From NCBI RefSeq assembly GCF_027580225.2, contig NC_073346.2:9698001-9762000 (forward strand): DNA of 64,000 bases, written 5' to 3'. Below the pieces are notes generated by a model. It worked only from the letters and a program-made list of their open reading frames with translations, was not told the DNA's origin and ran no database searches. The DNA comes from Misgurnus anguillicaudatus (lineage: Eukaryota; Chordata; Actinopteri; Cypriniformes; Cobitidae). The stretch's first letter is position 1. Each line of letters starts with the position of its first letter. Made by a program: the position numbers and the translations under genes. Shown here one piece after another: positions 44,221 to 56,831 of this stretch.

Positions 44221-46395
44221 ATATGTGAGCAATTCCAGCGTTATGGATGTGACATTTACAGTCAAAACTTGAAACACAAATTCTCAAATAATGCATTTAT
44301 GTCCAGACATAAGAGAAATATCAATCTATACTCATGTTTTCTATTTTAGATGAGGGAAACATGAATACATTATTGATGTGACAAAAAAGGACAAGTTCTT
44401 GGGAGACATGCTTTGCAGGAATTCTGTGAATTAAAAGGCACAAACAAAAGCAATTATATCAAACAAAAGGAGAAGGGACGGCTCTTCAAAGAACATTTAA
44501 AATTAATTTTAATTCAATTTCTGCATGCGCATTTATTAGTAAAAAACAATGTTATGGACGTGACAATTCAGAAATCTGCACTTAACTATGTTAAAGTTTT
44601 TATTAAAAAAAATAATTATTTTCAAAGACTTTTCATGGGTATTTAGACCACCAAATATTCACATAAGATATCATTATGGTAAAAACGTTTGGTAAAAACT
44701 TTACTTTTAATGATAAGTTGGACATTTGCATGGAATTGCCCATGTGCAGTCATTTTTTCATTATATTGTGTCTTTAAACACGACTCGCCCAATCAGACAT
44801 TAGAGTTTTCCACTGTCTGTTTTATTTAGTATTTGCTCTAATGGCTGTACATGTGTAGTTCAGTTCTCTGTTAATTATCTTGCAGCTGAATGTAAGACAT
44901 TCTAGATATAAATCATGTCTGATGCTGAAATATTGTCTTCCTGCATCCTCTCATGAGGTCATGAGCTGGTTTTTCGCTTTTGAGCAATAACCTGACCCAG
45001 TTCAAGGTCAAGAGCAGAATCGCGTGCAGGACACAGGGGTCGAAACAACCGGCGATTTTAAACACTGTTGGAAACTCAATTCAGTCAGAGAAACGCGGTG
45101 TAACTCGATCAACATGACCAAACCATCACACGCCAGCACTTTCAGCCCGACTTGATTTCACGCCGCTTAGCAACATTTTCAAAAGGAAATAAAAGTACAG
45201 ATTCCTCAAGAGTAATCTTTGGGTTCTAGGGATACGAATATTCTTTCTCATCTGGTTGTGATCTAGAGCATTTATGATTGATGATGATTGGTGAACAGAC
45301 TTAAAGGAAGTTCGCTTGTTTTTCACGCTGAGAAGTAAAGAAAGAGCCGGAGAGAGAAGCTGGGTTCATTAAAAGAATATATCAGTGCTGGAAATAGCTG
45401 AGGCAAGAGATTTTAAAGGAGAATATTTGAAGGGGTTTCTCAGGACCGATTAAATCAGAAACAACAAAAGAAATGCATTTATGACCAGGGTATTCAACGC
45501 ACCCTTATTTTTATGGTACAGTCTGGGGTTTGTAAATGTTATTAATGAGAGTTATCCTCAGGCCCCCGGGTTGGTAAAGGCTGACAGCCTCTGATTTACG
45601 AGAAGATACACAATAGTGGTATGAAGAACATATATAATCCATAAGGAGGGAGGGAGGAATGCAATGAAAAGATGTGGAGAAGACTCAATATCGAGTGGAT
45701 ATATATATCTAGTTTTTAAGATACATTGATCACGTCCAAAATAATGACTTGGCCTGACAAGTTGACTCACAGAATGAGAAAATGCAGGTGAGGAAGATAA
45801 AGAAAGAAAGAGAGAGGGTAATCCTAAATTGAGTGGTAAAGGTTATTCATCGGGTCAACATCAGCATTACTGAAAATGTCACCGAAATAAGATGGACACT
45901 TTAGTTTCACTGACACGGAGTAAATGCATGGGCCATATGTGGCCTTAAAGTCACATTTAATTGAAGAATTCCCCAAGTAAATAAAAAAGGTGACATTTGC
46001 CTCTTGTCCAGGGCCAGAATGCTAAACTGGCTCATGGCCCGAAATGTCAAGATGGAATAATTTGAGCTGATATTCCCATTTTATAGTTTCCCCTTGCCGT
46101 GAGAAATTCACAAAGGTCAGGCTGGTGTTTTAGTCGCTTTGTGTCAACAATTCACACGAAGCAAATAATGTATACAGTGATCAAAGAGAGACAGACGGAG
46201 AGATTCAGACCACAAATGTTGAAACAGGCATTGGCTGATATAGGCAAAAGAAGTGTTCATCACTTTGATACAAGGAGCTTTTTGTAATTTCAGCAATTGT
46301 AGTAAGACGCCCAATGTCAGGACCCTTTATTAGTCATTGTTTTATGTTTAGATTTTATAGTTTACAACAGAATGGTGATATTACAACATAATAGC
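44221..46395. other. Possible repeat, then repeat-poor CNE-like stretch
   Basis: 'gagcaattccagcgttatgg' at 44,228 and 'gcatggaattgccc' at 44,729 are mirrored and may bound a 510-bp element. From 44,750 the sequence is repeat-free; 45,900-46,170 ('ttgcctcttgtccagggcca') is the most CNE-like part of the window. No exon recognised. Confidence 0.35.
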
Positions 46396-46528
46396 TAGGG
46401 GTAGGAATCGCTTCGACCCTCATGATTCAATTCAAAATCTTCTTACGGTTCCAATTTGATCCACAATTGAATCTCGATTTACTAATTAGCATATTTGTGA
46501 CATCATTACGTCGCATTTGCGCACAAGG

Positions 46529-46986
46529 GGCCTAATCTATAAAATGGTGCGTAGAAACTATCCTACATTTGATCTTACGATCATTTATCAAAAATGCGTA
46601 CGTGTGATTCATAAACTAAACTTACGCACAGAAAATGCGCGTATTCTTTTCTTTCAGATGTGAAATTTATAAATCGCAAATGATCTTGAACTTGTTGCTG
46701 AGCAGTTTCAGACCTCCGCCTTTAAACGATGCCTAATTAATGTCATAGACATATAAAAGAGCGCTTGTCAATGTTAAAACCCAATTTCGAGCAGCAAGAA
46801 TGGCTTATATTGCCAAAAACCTGCAGCAATCGGACAAGCAAAAGTGCGTACGTCTGCTCAGACCCTGACGAGGCGCTAAGCACTTTTCCACGTCAAAGAT
46901 TTATAAATATGGACTTTGCCGTGGATTTTTGCGTACTTACACTTTCCGATCAAATCTGTGCGTAGCCACGCTTTATAAATGAGGCT
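46529..46986. mobile_element. TIR element (GGCCTAATCTATAAA ends), possibly PIF/Harbinger-like
   Basis: The left end GGCCTAATCTATAAAATGGT and reversed right end AGCCTCATTTATAAAGCGTG mirror each other and continue with 'gcgta' words. Interior repeats of 'tgcgtacg' are typical of the family I remember. The 66-codon frame at 46,765 has no motif. Confidence 0.65.
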
Positions 46987-47664
46987 TCAGGTCAGACTAC
47001 TGTTGGCACTTTTGCTACTAATTTCTGAACTGTCATATACTGTATTTTAATGCAAGTGCTCAAAAAAAGATGAATATATGTATCATAGATACATATACTC
47101 TCATTTACATATATGTTCTGTTGTTGCCAGACTTTAAAACAAGTAAAAAATAGTAATTAAACGTGCCCATCTTTCTCGCGTCACTATCTCTTTTTCACAT
47201 CGTCTTTCTTGCTCGCACCTCTTTCTCTCTCTCTATGAGGTGATGTGCGCACAGAAGACTGTGTAAATGAAGCGCATTTTATATTTTTGACCGATGTTGA
47301 AAGTTCTTTAATATGTAAAGCGCCCAATCGACACCTTAAAGATGTCGTCTCAAAGCGATATGAGCCATATCAATGAGGCCCACACCACTGGAGCAGAGTT
47401 TTAACGCAGCTAAGAAAGACCACAAAGACCTGAAACACTAAAAGTGTGACGGGGACATAATGAGTGCGTCTTACGCCGATTATGCTTTATAAACTGATAA
47501 CATGGGGTCATGTAAACGCGTAAAACGGTTATCTTTCTCGCATGTTCATGTGCGCATGTCTCAGCATGTGAAAGATAAACATCACACGCATAAGTAAGCG
47601 CAAAATAACGCATAAAAGTCAGATATGCCGTCAGCTTTTTGAACCACTATTATGTACTATAGGC

Positions 47665-47953
47665 CAGTGGTTCTCAAACTGGGGTCCGGGGCCCCCAGGG
47701 GGGCCGCGAGATGGTGCCAGGGGGGCCCCAGTTTTATGACATTTTTATAAAATAAATTAATTTATCATGAATTCTGTAAAATTAAACCTGAAAAAAATAA
47801 GGCAGGACTACTTTGTATAATTTAATGTTTTGTTTAATTTAAATGTGAAGCTTTAGAACTGTTTTTTTTGTCATAAGGTTTCTTTAGGGGGGCCGCGAAG
47901 GAATGCACCGTACACAAAGGGGTCTGCACGCTGAAAACGTTTGAGAACCACTG
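47665..47953. mobile_element. hAT MITE (CAGTGGTTCTCAAACTGGGG), intact copy
   Basis: CTATAGGC occurs at 47,657-47,664 and 47,954-47,961, a perfect 8-bp duplication. The ends CAGTGGTTCTCAAACTGGGG and CGTTTGAGAACCACTG mirror each other. Relatives: 34,963-35,179 and 41,029-41,092. Confidence 0.92.
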
Positions 47954-48976
47954 CTATAGGCAATGACGTCACTGCCTGTGAGAAATCTCCAATTCCCATG
48001 TAAACGCAGTTGTCTGCATAGCCGTTTTATTGATTTGCATGTAAACGTAAACAATAGTTTTCTATAATAATTTGCTTATTCTGTGCATGTAAACACACTC
48101 AATTTCCTGTGCAGTAATATTAAAAATTGAGGGTGCAAGGATTGTGATGCATCTGGATATCAGATCGAATCAAACGCTAGTAACTTCCCTGAACTGCCAC
48201 ATTGTCTGATCATCATCATTATACAACTATGTTAAAGAGCAGTGGTTTTGGCAGTATTACTGTATTTATCTAATGCAGTGCACCCAGCATTTCCGTCAGG
48301 ATAACAAACTATGTGCATATTTTTTAAGAAATATGTTCACGTTCTTATGTCTAAACAGTCAGTGACAGAATTTGGGAAATGCTATTTGCACTCATATTAT
48401 GCAGAACGTTGATTTGAAGGCACTGTTTTCTACCTGCACCGAGAAACGGTGGAGGAAGCCCACCCCAACATGTATTTAATTTATCTTACAGTTTAAAATT
48501 AGTCAAACGGGGCTAGATGTATTTGGATTTTTTATCTACTCGTGTAAGCTTCACCGTAGGTGCGCATGCAGTGCACACTCTCTAAAGTGTCCTCTGTCAG
48601 GACGCTTGAGGAGAACCCAAAAGCAGATGGTTTGGGGGTGACAAAAAACATTTTATTAAACAAGACAAAACAATACCCATGAGGGGGCAAACAACATGGC
48701 ACAAGACTAACAGACTTGACACTAGACTAGACCATAAATTACAGTAAACTTGACTTCAATACTGAACTAGACGTGAATTTTACTTTTACAAGTAAAGCAC
48801 AAAACATACAAAAGGAGCGAGCACAACTAACTTGCGCCTTTTGGTTCTGGTAACATCATGTTATTATTTTGTAAACTAACTTTTAAAAATCTATTTTGAC
48901 ATTTGTGAATCGATTTATAATCATCCACGTCCACGTCGTGATGCATCTAAAAAAACAAAATTTTCCCCCACCCCTA

Positions 48977-49103
48977 AGTAGTGCAAATGCAAGGCACCAC
49001 AACACCGTAATTACCATTTAAAATTGTATAACGTATTAAAATAAAAATAATATTGTAATAATGTGATATTATTTTAAGAATAATGAAAGTCTATTACTAA
49101 AAG
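48977..49103. other. AT-rich spacer
   Basis: Nothing recognised. Confidence 0.3.
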
Positions 49104-49170
49104 TGATCTGTATAGCTCAGTGGTAAAGCATTTTGATGGATTAGAGCATCTGCCAAATGCGTCAAATATA
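49104..49170 (+). repeat. tRNA-derived SINE, deleted
   Basis: The box A region 'ctgtatagctcagtggtaaa' is joined directly to the tail word 'gcatctgccaaatgcg'. It is the same family as 29,529, with the box B part lost. Confidence 0.6.
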
Positions 49171-49278
49171 AAAATGACATTATTGTGAAAACTTATGTTA
49201 CTGTAAAGTCACCCATTTTGTGTTATGTGCATTCTTTGATATACACTGGTTTGTAGCTGTCACATATTCATACCAAAT

Positions 49279-49490
49279 GGGCAGTTGTAGCCTAGTGGTT
49301 AGAGAGTTGGGCTTGTATCCTGAGAGTTGTCGGTTCAAGTCTCACGGTTGGCAGGTTGTGACTGGGGTGCCCTTGAGCAAGGCACCTTAACCTAGATTGC
49401 CCCCCTGGGCACCGTAGGTATAGCCCACTGCTCTTGGTGTGTGCCTGTTCAAGACTTGGGTTAGGTTAACAGCAGTGGTCACATTTCGAT
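49279..49490 (+). repeat. tRNA-derived SINE, second family
   Basis: Begins GGGCAGTTGTAGCCTAGTGG with box A, followed by box B GGTTCAAGTCTC at 49,332-49,343. The body contains 'gtgcccttgagcaaggcacc' and 'gggcaccgtaggtatagccc', features I remember from a common zebrafish SINE. The 3' part is shortened. The boxes are close to consensus. Confidence 0.8.
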
Positions 49491-49499
49491 TATGCGTTC

Positions 49500-49612
49500 C
49501 ATTATTTCACCACACTGAAATGTATGCATATCTGTACCTAATGGTACATATTAAGACCTTTTTAAAGGGTACTGCCCCAATGACATTTTGTGACCTCTTT
49601 TTTTAACAGTAT
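49500..49612. mobile_element. Short relic of the CACTGTCA element family
   Basis: 'cacactgaaatgtatg' and 'aaagggtactgccccaatga' with 'ttaacagtat' resemble the ends of the elements at 7,353 and 61,374. Only one 21-bp-like unit ('aatggtacatattaagacc') remains. It shows what the family looks like without expansion. Confidence 0.55.
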
Positions 49613-50911
49613 ACATTCTTTTGCTCTTAAAGTCCTTTTTTCTTTTTCATCAGGAAGCAGAAAAGACAAAGTGAAACATGAAACTGAGCAATGCACAAAT
49701 TCAAGGCCAAAATCTTTACATTAAAATGACAAAGAGGACTCTGTTATCTTGTAAGATCTTGTGTGCTTTTGTGGCATTTAAAACTATATGATCGCATAAA
49801 GCAACCTTGCAGGGGAATTTCTGTATCACACACAAACAGTCCAATTAAAACACAATAGAAAGTCAAAGATCCAGTACATAAGAGATGCTGGTGGTCTATT
49901 AGGTTTATTCCAATTAAGCAACTTACTTGATTAACTAACACACACTTAATGTCTTTGATCTTGTAATGATCGCTTGTATTAGAGATCATTAGCTGTAAGA
50001 TTGCCTTCATCATAGAAAACTGTTAGGGGCGCTCTACTTTTACCGACTTATCGAACATAATTGCTCACTGATACAGTCTGGATGAGACCCGTTCAGTCGG
50101 GTCATGAGGTCATCTCAAATCTGTGCACTGCTGTGGTATTTGATTGAATAATTGCATTGATGGAAAATCAAATCTATCATTTAAGGCTCTAGATTATAGA
50201 GCCGTGCAGATCTAATTGATGGTATATGGTGAGTTCATGAGGATTTTAAATGAGGTGAATGAGGATTAAATGAGATAATTACTTCTTAACAAGATCTTTA
50301 ACAAGGGAAATAAAGCAACGGCACTATATAAAAAGATAAAACTTCAGAAAGAAAGAATTTCTCCTCATTTTTATTGCTTAAAGATTCGACTGTCATGCCT
50401 CTCTGGAGTAATCTTAATCAATAAAGAGCTGTTTTTTATTTTCCTTTGGAAAAATTAGATTCATACTACTGTCAGAGTGCAATGTGGTATAAAATGCCCA
50501 GACTTTAGGATCATCCACTTATATTGACCCTTAAATCAATTAAACCCAACTGTATGAAGTTGCCCACACTACTGATGCTGTGAAACACAAAAGAGACTCA
50601 CAATATCCCAGACGTTTTTATTCGGTGTGCTCTGGAAAAAAATAAAACAAAACAGCAGTCCAAAGTGGTTATTCCTCAGCTGTCCAGATTCTCCCTTGAG
50701 GAAAGTCGTAATTTCCACACAGGCATGGCAGATTTATCACTGCTATCTAAAAAAATACAATGACAAACCTTTTGTTTGATTTCTGTAGAAAACAACCGTT
50801 GGACCTTGTGGAAGTGGGACACAAGCTCTTATTCTTCTCCATCCAGACAATGTGGTCCATAAATCCATGAATATAAAGTATTAAGCATCAAGCGTTCATT
50901 TAGCATCCATA
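49613..50911. other. Repeat-poor stretch
   Basis: Complex, balanced sequence at 50,030-50,460. The 89-codon minus-strand frame at 49,744-50,013 has no motif. No transposon ends seen. Confidence 0.3.
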
Positions 50912-51146
50912 CAGTGTCAGATAAAAGGTTTAAAACTGTACCGTTTCTGTCGCTGCGGTGGTACAGTAAGGTTCCGTTTAGTTCTTTTACAAGTATACTA
51001 AACAATAAAATGTTGTAGCCGACCTTTCTTGGTACATTACTGTACCTTAAGGATCTATTGTTTACATTCAAAGGTACAGTTAACTGTACCCCTAACATTT
51101 AACTGGTACAAAATTGTTCCTTAAGGTACACAATAGGTCCTTAGGG

Positions 51147-52504
51147 CAGGGGTCCCCAACCATTTTTACACTGCAGACCACTTTCAGCTTAAAGGATTAG
51201 TCAATTTTCTTAAAAAAAAAAAAATCCAGATAATTTACTCACCACCATGTTATCCAAAATGTTGATGTCTTTCTTTGTTCAGTCGAGAAGAAATTATGTT
51301 TTAATTTTAATGGACTTTAATTGACCCCAACATGTAACAGATTTAATGCAGTTTAAAATTACAGTTTCAACTGAGTTTTAAAGGACTCTAAATGATCCCA
51401 AACGAGGCATAGGGGTCTTATCTAGCGAAAGATTGTCATTTTTGACAAGAAAAATAAAAAATATGCACTTTTTAAACCACAACTTCTCGTCTATCTCTGG
51501 TCGTGTGATGCGCCAGCGCGACCTCACGTAATACGTCATCACGTCAAGAGGTCACGTATGACGTATCGAAACTCCGCCCCAGTGTTTACAAGTGTGGAGA
51601 AAGAGGATTGTTCTGACATTGTTGTATGTGGAATGATACTAATTAATGTCTTTGTGTCAGTTTATTGTTTAAAATGGTCCGCAAATGTCCGTTTCATATA
51701 TGTAACACGTGACCTTTCCACGGCATTACGCAATACGTGAGGTCGCACTGGCGCGTCACACAGCCGGAGGAAGACGAGAAGATGTGGTTTAAAAGTGCAT
51801 ATTTTTTATTTTTCTTGTCAAAAAATAACATTTGAATGAATTGTTTCGCTAGATAATGTTTTCCTCAAAAAAACATAATTTCTTCTCGACTGAACAAAGA
51901 AAGACATCACAATTTTGGATGGCATGGTGGTGAGTAAATTATTTGGATTTTTTTGAAGAAAATGGACTAATCCTTTAAAAGATTTTTCACGGACCGAGGG
52001 GCCTTGGGGTGCTGTTCATGCTGAAAATACTACTTTGCGAAATAAGTAAAGATCAAAGAACCATCCATGAGGAAAGTTAATAACACATTTATCTTAGTAG
52101 AAGTATAGAACCACAATTTGGTGGATTGTTTTTACTTTCATTGTTTCACAAGTTCACCTGCTCTTAATAATTAACGGTAAATGAACTTGGCTTGCTGTCC
52201 TCGAAGGCAGCTTAAGTTCCAAGTTTAAGTTAAAAAACTGCACTGAGGAAAAAATGAGCAGTGAAGGAGGAGATTTGAGGGATGCCGGAAGAATTGACAT
52301 GGAGGCTGAGCTCAAATGCTTTTAATAATGATTGACACAGGACTGAATGTTTAGGTTCCTCCCCAATCTACATTTAAAGTGTACCCGTTAAATTATGGTG
52401 ATTGCAGTAAATAGTTTATTTTCATCATGGTGCCGTTATCGCTGGATAATAATGTATTTGTACACATTTTTTCCAGGAATTTCTTGCGACCCGGAAAACC
52501 TCTG
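51147..52504. mobile_element. hAT element with perfect 8-bp duplication, interrupted by a palindrome
   Basis: CCTTAGGG occurs at 51,139-51,146 and 52,505-52,512. The ends CAGGGGTCCCCAACCATTTT and CGACCCGGAAAACCTCTG have the CAG...CTG form. Removing the inner MITE (51,189-51,978) leaves about 570 bp, non-coding. Confidence 0.88.
51189..51978. mobile_element. TTAA-type palindromic MITE (GGATTAGTC ends), intact copy
   Basis: TTAA at 51,189-51,192 and 51,975-51,978; the ends AGGATTAGTCAATTTTCTT and AGAAAATGGACTAATCCT mirror each other. Long arms ('gatgtctttctttgttcagt' against 'actgaacaaagaaagacatc', 'cacgtaatacgtcat') meet at a centre with 'gtgtttacaagtgtggag'. The right arm has an internal deletion. 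The 60-codon frame at 51,558 is incidental. Confidence 0.9.
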
Positions 52505-52668
52505 CCTTAGGGTATAATATTGTACCCCAAAAGGTACAACAATTGAATGTGTTGTATACCCATAAAGGTACAAAAATGAACCTTTGAGGGTACCATCCCA
52601 GCGATAAAAAATTTACAGTTCTTCAGAATTTAAAAGTGGTAAAAACTGTTTCTTTCAAGAAACAGAAA

Positions 52669-53450
52669 CTGTGTTTACATGGACAATTGTAATCGCTTTT
52701 GTAATCTACTCAAAAGGACTTGCACTTGATCGGGTTGATAATTGAAATTGGGATGCTATGCGCATGTGCAATCTTCTTTTTTAATGGTGGCTGGCAAACC
52801 CACATAAAGGTGCATTTCTGCCACCTACTGGACTGGAGTGTGGAGCATTTGCGTATGTGCAATGACGTAAAATTGTTGTAATGACATATGACGCAAAGAA
52901 CGCAATCTTGTGTTGTTGAAGGAGGACTGTCTTGTCATTGTTCAATATTCCTAATCTCCTTCCAATCCTCTTTAAAGTGATATGAGACAGCTTTGTCCGG
53001 TTGTCCATGATTTATACTATTATCCACAAACGCGTTTGTTGGACTTCACATGGCGTTGCACAGTGCCGCCGGAGCTGTGGACTTTGGACTCAATCTCGTG
53101 AACGGTCTCTGCAGCATCGTGTGAGCTTTTTGGGCACACGTGAATGGATGTTTTTGCTGATGCTTGATAATCAGCGAGGCACAAAGCTCCGTGTGCTTGT
53201 TGTTTATTAAGTATGACCTGTGATAGCTGCACAACGATTTTTGGCATGTATGCGCATCTTGAAACGGTGCAAAACTATATTTGTGCAATGTGCGCATGTT
53301 AAATAATCAAATCTGATTTAAAACTTGGGCCATATAAACACGCACATCAATCCGATCACATTATTAAGTGTTCATATACACTATTATACGATTTATCAAT
53401 CAGAATGATTTCATTACGGTGGAGGCAAAAGGTGTCCATGTAAATGTAGC
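52669..53450. mobile_element. TIR element (GTTTACATGGACA ends) with open frames
   Basis: The left end CTGTGTTTACATGGACAATT and reversed right end CTACATTTACATGGACACCT mirror each other. The interior is complex; minus-strand frames at 52,781-53,008 (starting MDNRTKLSHITLKRIGRRLG), 53,020-53,247 and 53,046-53,297 overlap in different registers. I recognise no transposase domain. Probably non-autonomous. Confidence 0.6.
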
Positions 53451-54042
53451 TATTGTGAAGAACCCTATACACACCTTTATTTTTAAGAAGTAAGTGTGTA
53501 AGTGTATGACACCCAACAAAGCTCAGCACCAGCTCTGACAGAGGCCTATATACATAGGGAAATATAGTTACTTGTTAAAAACTATTAAATTTTTAAGGGT
53601 TTACTGGTTCCTAATTATTACTTGGGCAATTTATCAATGTTTTCACTTCATGTCATATTTAAGAGTTCAAGTACACACTATCGCAGTTGTCTTAATCTAT
53701 TAGCTCTAAACCTATAAAGTGTATTATGGTCTTGTTAGAAGTAATCTCTTTTTAATACTATATGCCTGGTCTTCTAAAATACAATGAAGCAAAATGCTCT
53801 GCGGGTGAGCAAATTACTAAACTTTCTTTGCAATTACCATGCATAAGAAAGAGCCATTAGCCTGGCAGCCTCCAGTGGCTTTCAGCAAAAACTGCTCCGA
53901 TCTGATTTAGTGTTAAAGCAGTCTTTTATTACTCGGTAAAAATTGAGTTTATGTATTTAATCTAAAGTGGACTGTTGTTATGCCAGCAGAGAGTTTTATT
54001 TTCTGAAATTGTGGTGTTGACACTTAATGCAGTGCATTTACC
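53451..54042. other. AT-rich, repeat-poor stretch
   Basis: Nothing recognised. Confidence 0.3.
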
Positions 54043-54360
54043 TTAAAGTCGCAATGAAATTGAAATGAAAAACTGTCATTTGTTTTGCAATATTTGTGGT
54101 ATTATGATTACAAATGACTTATCTGTGAGCGTCATCATTTTTTTTAATTCATGTGGCCTCATAATCTTTAAACAAAACCTCACATCTCCTTCCCTCCTCA
54201 AAACGATCTCTCTTTACTTCCGGTCATATGGTATGGCAGGTGGGCGGGGTCCGGGAAAAGATCGCAAAGATTAGCAAATAGCAACACGACCCAACTTCAA
54301 ACGATCCAATCAGTTCTCGATGGACGTCCAGCCCTACCTTTCATTTCACTCGGATATACA
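54043..54360. mobile_element. TTAA-type repeat, left part
   Basis: Begins TTAAAGTCGCAATGAAATTG after 'cc', the same style of end as the TTAA MITEs here, and I remember the following sequence as a common zebrafish repeat. No matching right end is seen; it stops where a Tc1/mariner-like end begins. The 69-codon frame at 54,065 is incidental. Confidence 0.5.
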
Positions 54361-54720
54361 GTACTGTGCAAAAGTCTTAGGCCATCATGCCAGAATTAGA
54401 TTAGTTGTTTTTGCAATGGTATAGTGATCATATATAATTGTTTCTTAGTCTCTTTATTAGAATACATCCAGACAATACAGGAAATGTGTATGTAGTTTTA
54501 AAAACTGTATAAAAATGTAAACTGATATGTCAAGTTTTTAGGGTAAACTCCTCATCCACTTGAGCAATAGCAGGAAACTTCAGGATCTCTTAAACCTAAA
54601 TAAAATTAAATCCTAATTTTTTTATTTGAAAGAAATAGAGAGGTCACACTAAACACTGACGATGCCTTAAGAAGACATTTAATACTAAAAATTGTTTGTA
54701 TTTCAATAAAATTGATAATT
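54359..54720 (+). mobile_element. Tc1/mariner-like end, truncated
   Basis: TACAGTACTGTGCAAAAGTC with 'ttaggcca' at 54,359-54,387 is a terminus I remember from fish mariner-type elements and starts at a TA. No transposase frame or right terminus follows; the downstream AT-rich sequence cannot be bounded. Confidence 0.55.
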
Positions 54721-55114
54721 TGTAGTGTTTGTCAGAGCCCCTGATGTGTTGGGCAACACTCACGTAGCACAGACTACGCGTTTGAGTCCAATTCCCCTCT
54801 TTCCACCTTGCACTTTCCTGTCCTCTTTATACATTTCTGTATGTCAATAAACGTGAAAAAATACCTAAAATAACATGTTGTGATAGCATTAGACAAGTCT
54901 TTCCACTGTTTTTGTACTTTAATCTGAAAGCATTTCTATCCAGCATATTCAAGACCGTTACCTCCATTTGGTGTTTACAACAGTGGATTAAACCTCAGAA
55001 CAAGATATTCTTTGTGTTGGGGTATTAAGGGGCAGCTGGTGCCATTGATGCAACCTGGGATGCTGACCCAAAACCCGAGAGATTATCATCGCCGGGCCAC
55101 GTGTTTTCTCAAAG
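54721..55114. other. Non-coding spacer
   Basis: Contains AATAAA at about 54,846 and no other feature. Confidence 0.25.
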
Positions 55115-55267
55115 TACACTCTCAAAGAAAATGCAACAAAAGCTGTAACCGGTATAGTACCCTTTAAAAAGGCCCTACACTTTACACCACATAACTAATA
55201 TGAACTTTTTTAGGCACAAAGGTGTACTTTTTCAAAGCAAAAGTTTTTGTACTATTTTTAGAGTGTA
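55115..55267. mobile_element. Short TIR element (TACACTCT ends)
   Basis: The ends TACACTCTCAAAGAAAATGC and TACTATTTTTAGAGTGTA mirror over the first 8 bases. The interior holds 'agtaccctttaaaaaggccc', linking it in style to the GTAC-rich elements, while the end links it to 18,634 and 42,747. Confidence 0.65.
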
Positions 55268-56720
55268 TGGTCTGTAAGCATTATCCATTTTAAATTTCAA
55301 ATAAAAAGTTACAAGCTGCTCTCATCTACTGATGCGCATCAACACACCTTGTCTGTACTGAGGTGTAATATTACCTTTGCTTACCCAATATACACCAGTG
55401 GACTGGGTTCATATGCACTAGTTAACTATCTCACCTTGACTAACACACCTCTCGGAGTGTTTGAATCAAAACAGCAGGTGCATAGCTGACACGCGCTGAT
55501 AAAAGAATGGGGGAGTGTTTTGTGTATTTCTGTTTGTCTCTGTGTTGACATTAAGATATATATCAAACGAGTGGATTTTGGCAGTTCCAGGTACAGTATA
55601 TGGCTTCTACTCTAAAATGCCAGTTGGCAAACAGTAGTGATATTAGATATGATGAAGCCGTTGCATATAAACCAGAAGATTCATTTGGTTGTTAACCAGC
55701 AGATCGATCGCCATCTGTCCGTGTGAGTGTAACAGAACATAAAACCATTATGTGGATCAAATGCAGACTGTCAGGCACACATGGAATGAAGGGTAGATCA
55801 TAAGAGGCTTTTTAGTGTAAATATTTGCATTATCGATTAGGCACAGATGCCTGTATTTACCAGATCCCTCTGTGAAAACTCATACAGCGTAATTACTATG
55901 GTAACATGGTGTCGTACAAGTTCGAGTGTGTGTTTATGAGAGAGAGTGAGAGCAAGAGAGAGATATTTGTGTAGACAGGTGTTGAAGGTCGTCTGGCCGG
56001 ACCTAAGAAATAACAGAGAGACTTCACAGTCTCTCGAGTGCACTAAATATCTTTACAAATCAACAAAGCAAGCAATATATACATCAAATATTAATAAAAT
56101 TAGGAAATAATATGGTACCAATGCACAATTTCCTTTCTAAAGTCATATTTATTAAGATGTGCATAATTCAGCAAATTAGGCTTAATATTTATAATATCTC
56201 AATGAAGGAAATACTTTGTCAAGTATTTGTAGTACTGTATAATAGTTTTAAAGTATTATTTAGTAATACTTTATCAGTATTAGTCGTTATTAGCAGAGTT
56301 CACACTGAAACATTTGACCGTTCAATGCCGTCAAATTCATCTCTCTACCATCTAACCAGAGTCTCTTGAGACCTCAGTCGTTGTCATGACCTACACCATG
56401 ACACACTTCACCTATGCACAAGGCACGTTGAGAAAATGGGGAGACGTTCAATCAATACGTCAAAATCGAATTGAAAATGCCAATCATATCAGTAACATGG
56501 GAGCTAGGTTCACAGTTAGGGACTGATTTGTCAATATCACATACCAGAGTCTGAGTGACCCTGAGTGTTGACGTCCTTATAGAAGTGGACTGTTCGCACA
56601 ATAGCTAACATGTGTCACATTGATCTCTGGGAGGACGTGAATGAAGCAGGGGAAACGTGCTAACTGCATGTTGTTGGGTTTTTTAAGTTATTTTTTGGGC
56701 TATTTTTTCTTTATTTGACA
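55268..56720. other. Repeat-poor stretch
   Basis: A GA-rich tract (gagagagagtgagagcaaga) lies near 55,937. Bases 55,600-55,900 are complex. The 85-codon frame at 56,112-56,369 has no motif. Confidence 0.3.
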
Positions 56721-56831
56721 GACATTACACAAAGAGAGGACAGGAAAGTACATCTGGGAAGTACAAGGTGCATTGTCAGGTAAAAGGTTTAAAACTGTAG
56801 CTTTTCTGTCACTGGGGTGGTACCAGATACA

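Larger units (their letters stand above)
46396..48976. mobile_element. Decayed hAT-like element with nested insertions
   Basis: The left end TAGGGGTAGGAATCG and right end TTTTCCCCCACCCCTA mirror each other. 'aattgaatctcgattta' near the left and 'gtgaatcgatttataatcat' near the right are of similar style. Insertions at about 46,529-46,986 and 47,665-47,953 lie inside. No intact transposase. Flanking 8-mers are only weakly alike. Confidence 0.5.
50912..52620. mobile_element. CACTGTCAG-type element, split by a hAT (copy 1)
   Basis: The left end CAGTGTCAGATAAAAGGTTT matches 56,771 (CATTGTCAGGTAAAAGGTTT). Interior words 'ggtacattactgtaccttaa' and 'gtataatattgtaccccaaa' and the right part 'gagggtaccatcccagcgat' are shared with the second copy. 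The last 30 bp of the right end are lost. A hAT at 51,147-52,504 interrupts it. Confidence 0.7.

Noticed and set aside
48590..48860. LTR retrotransposon start around 'acccaaaagcagatgg'
   Set aside because: No paired long terminal repeats, primer binding site or gag/pol-like frame was found; it may be another decayed repeat.
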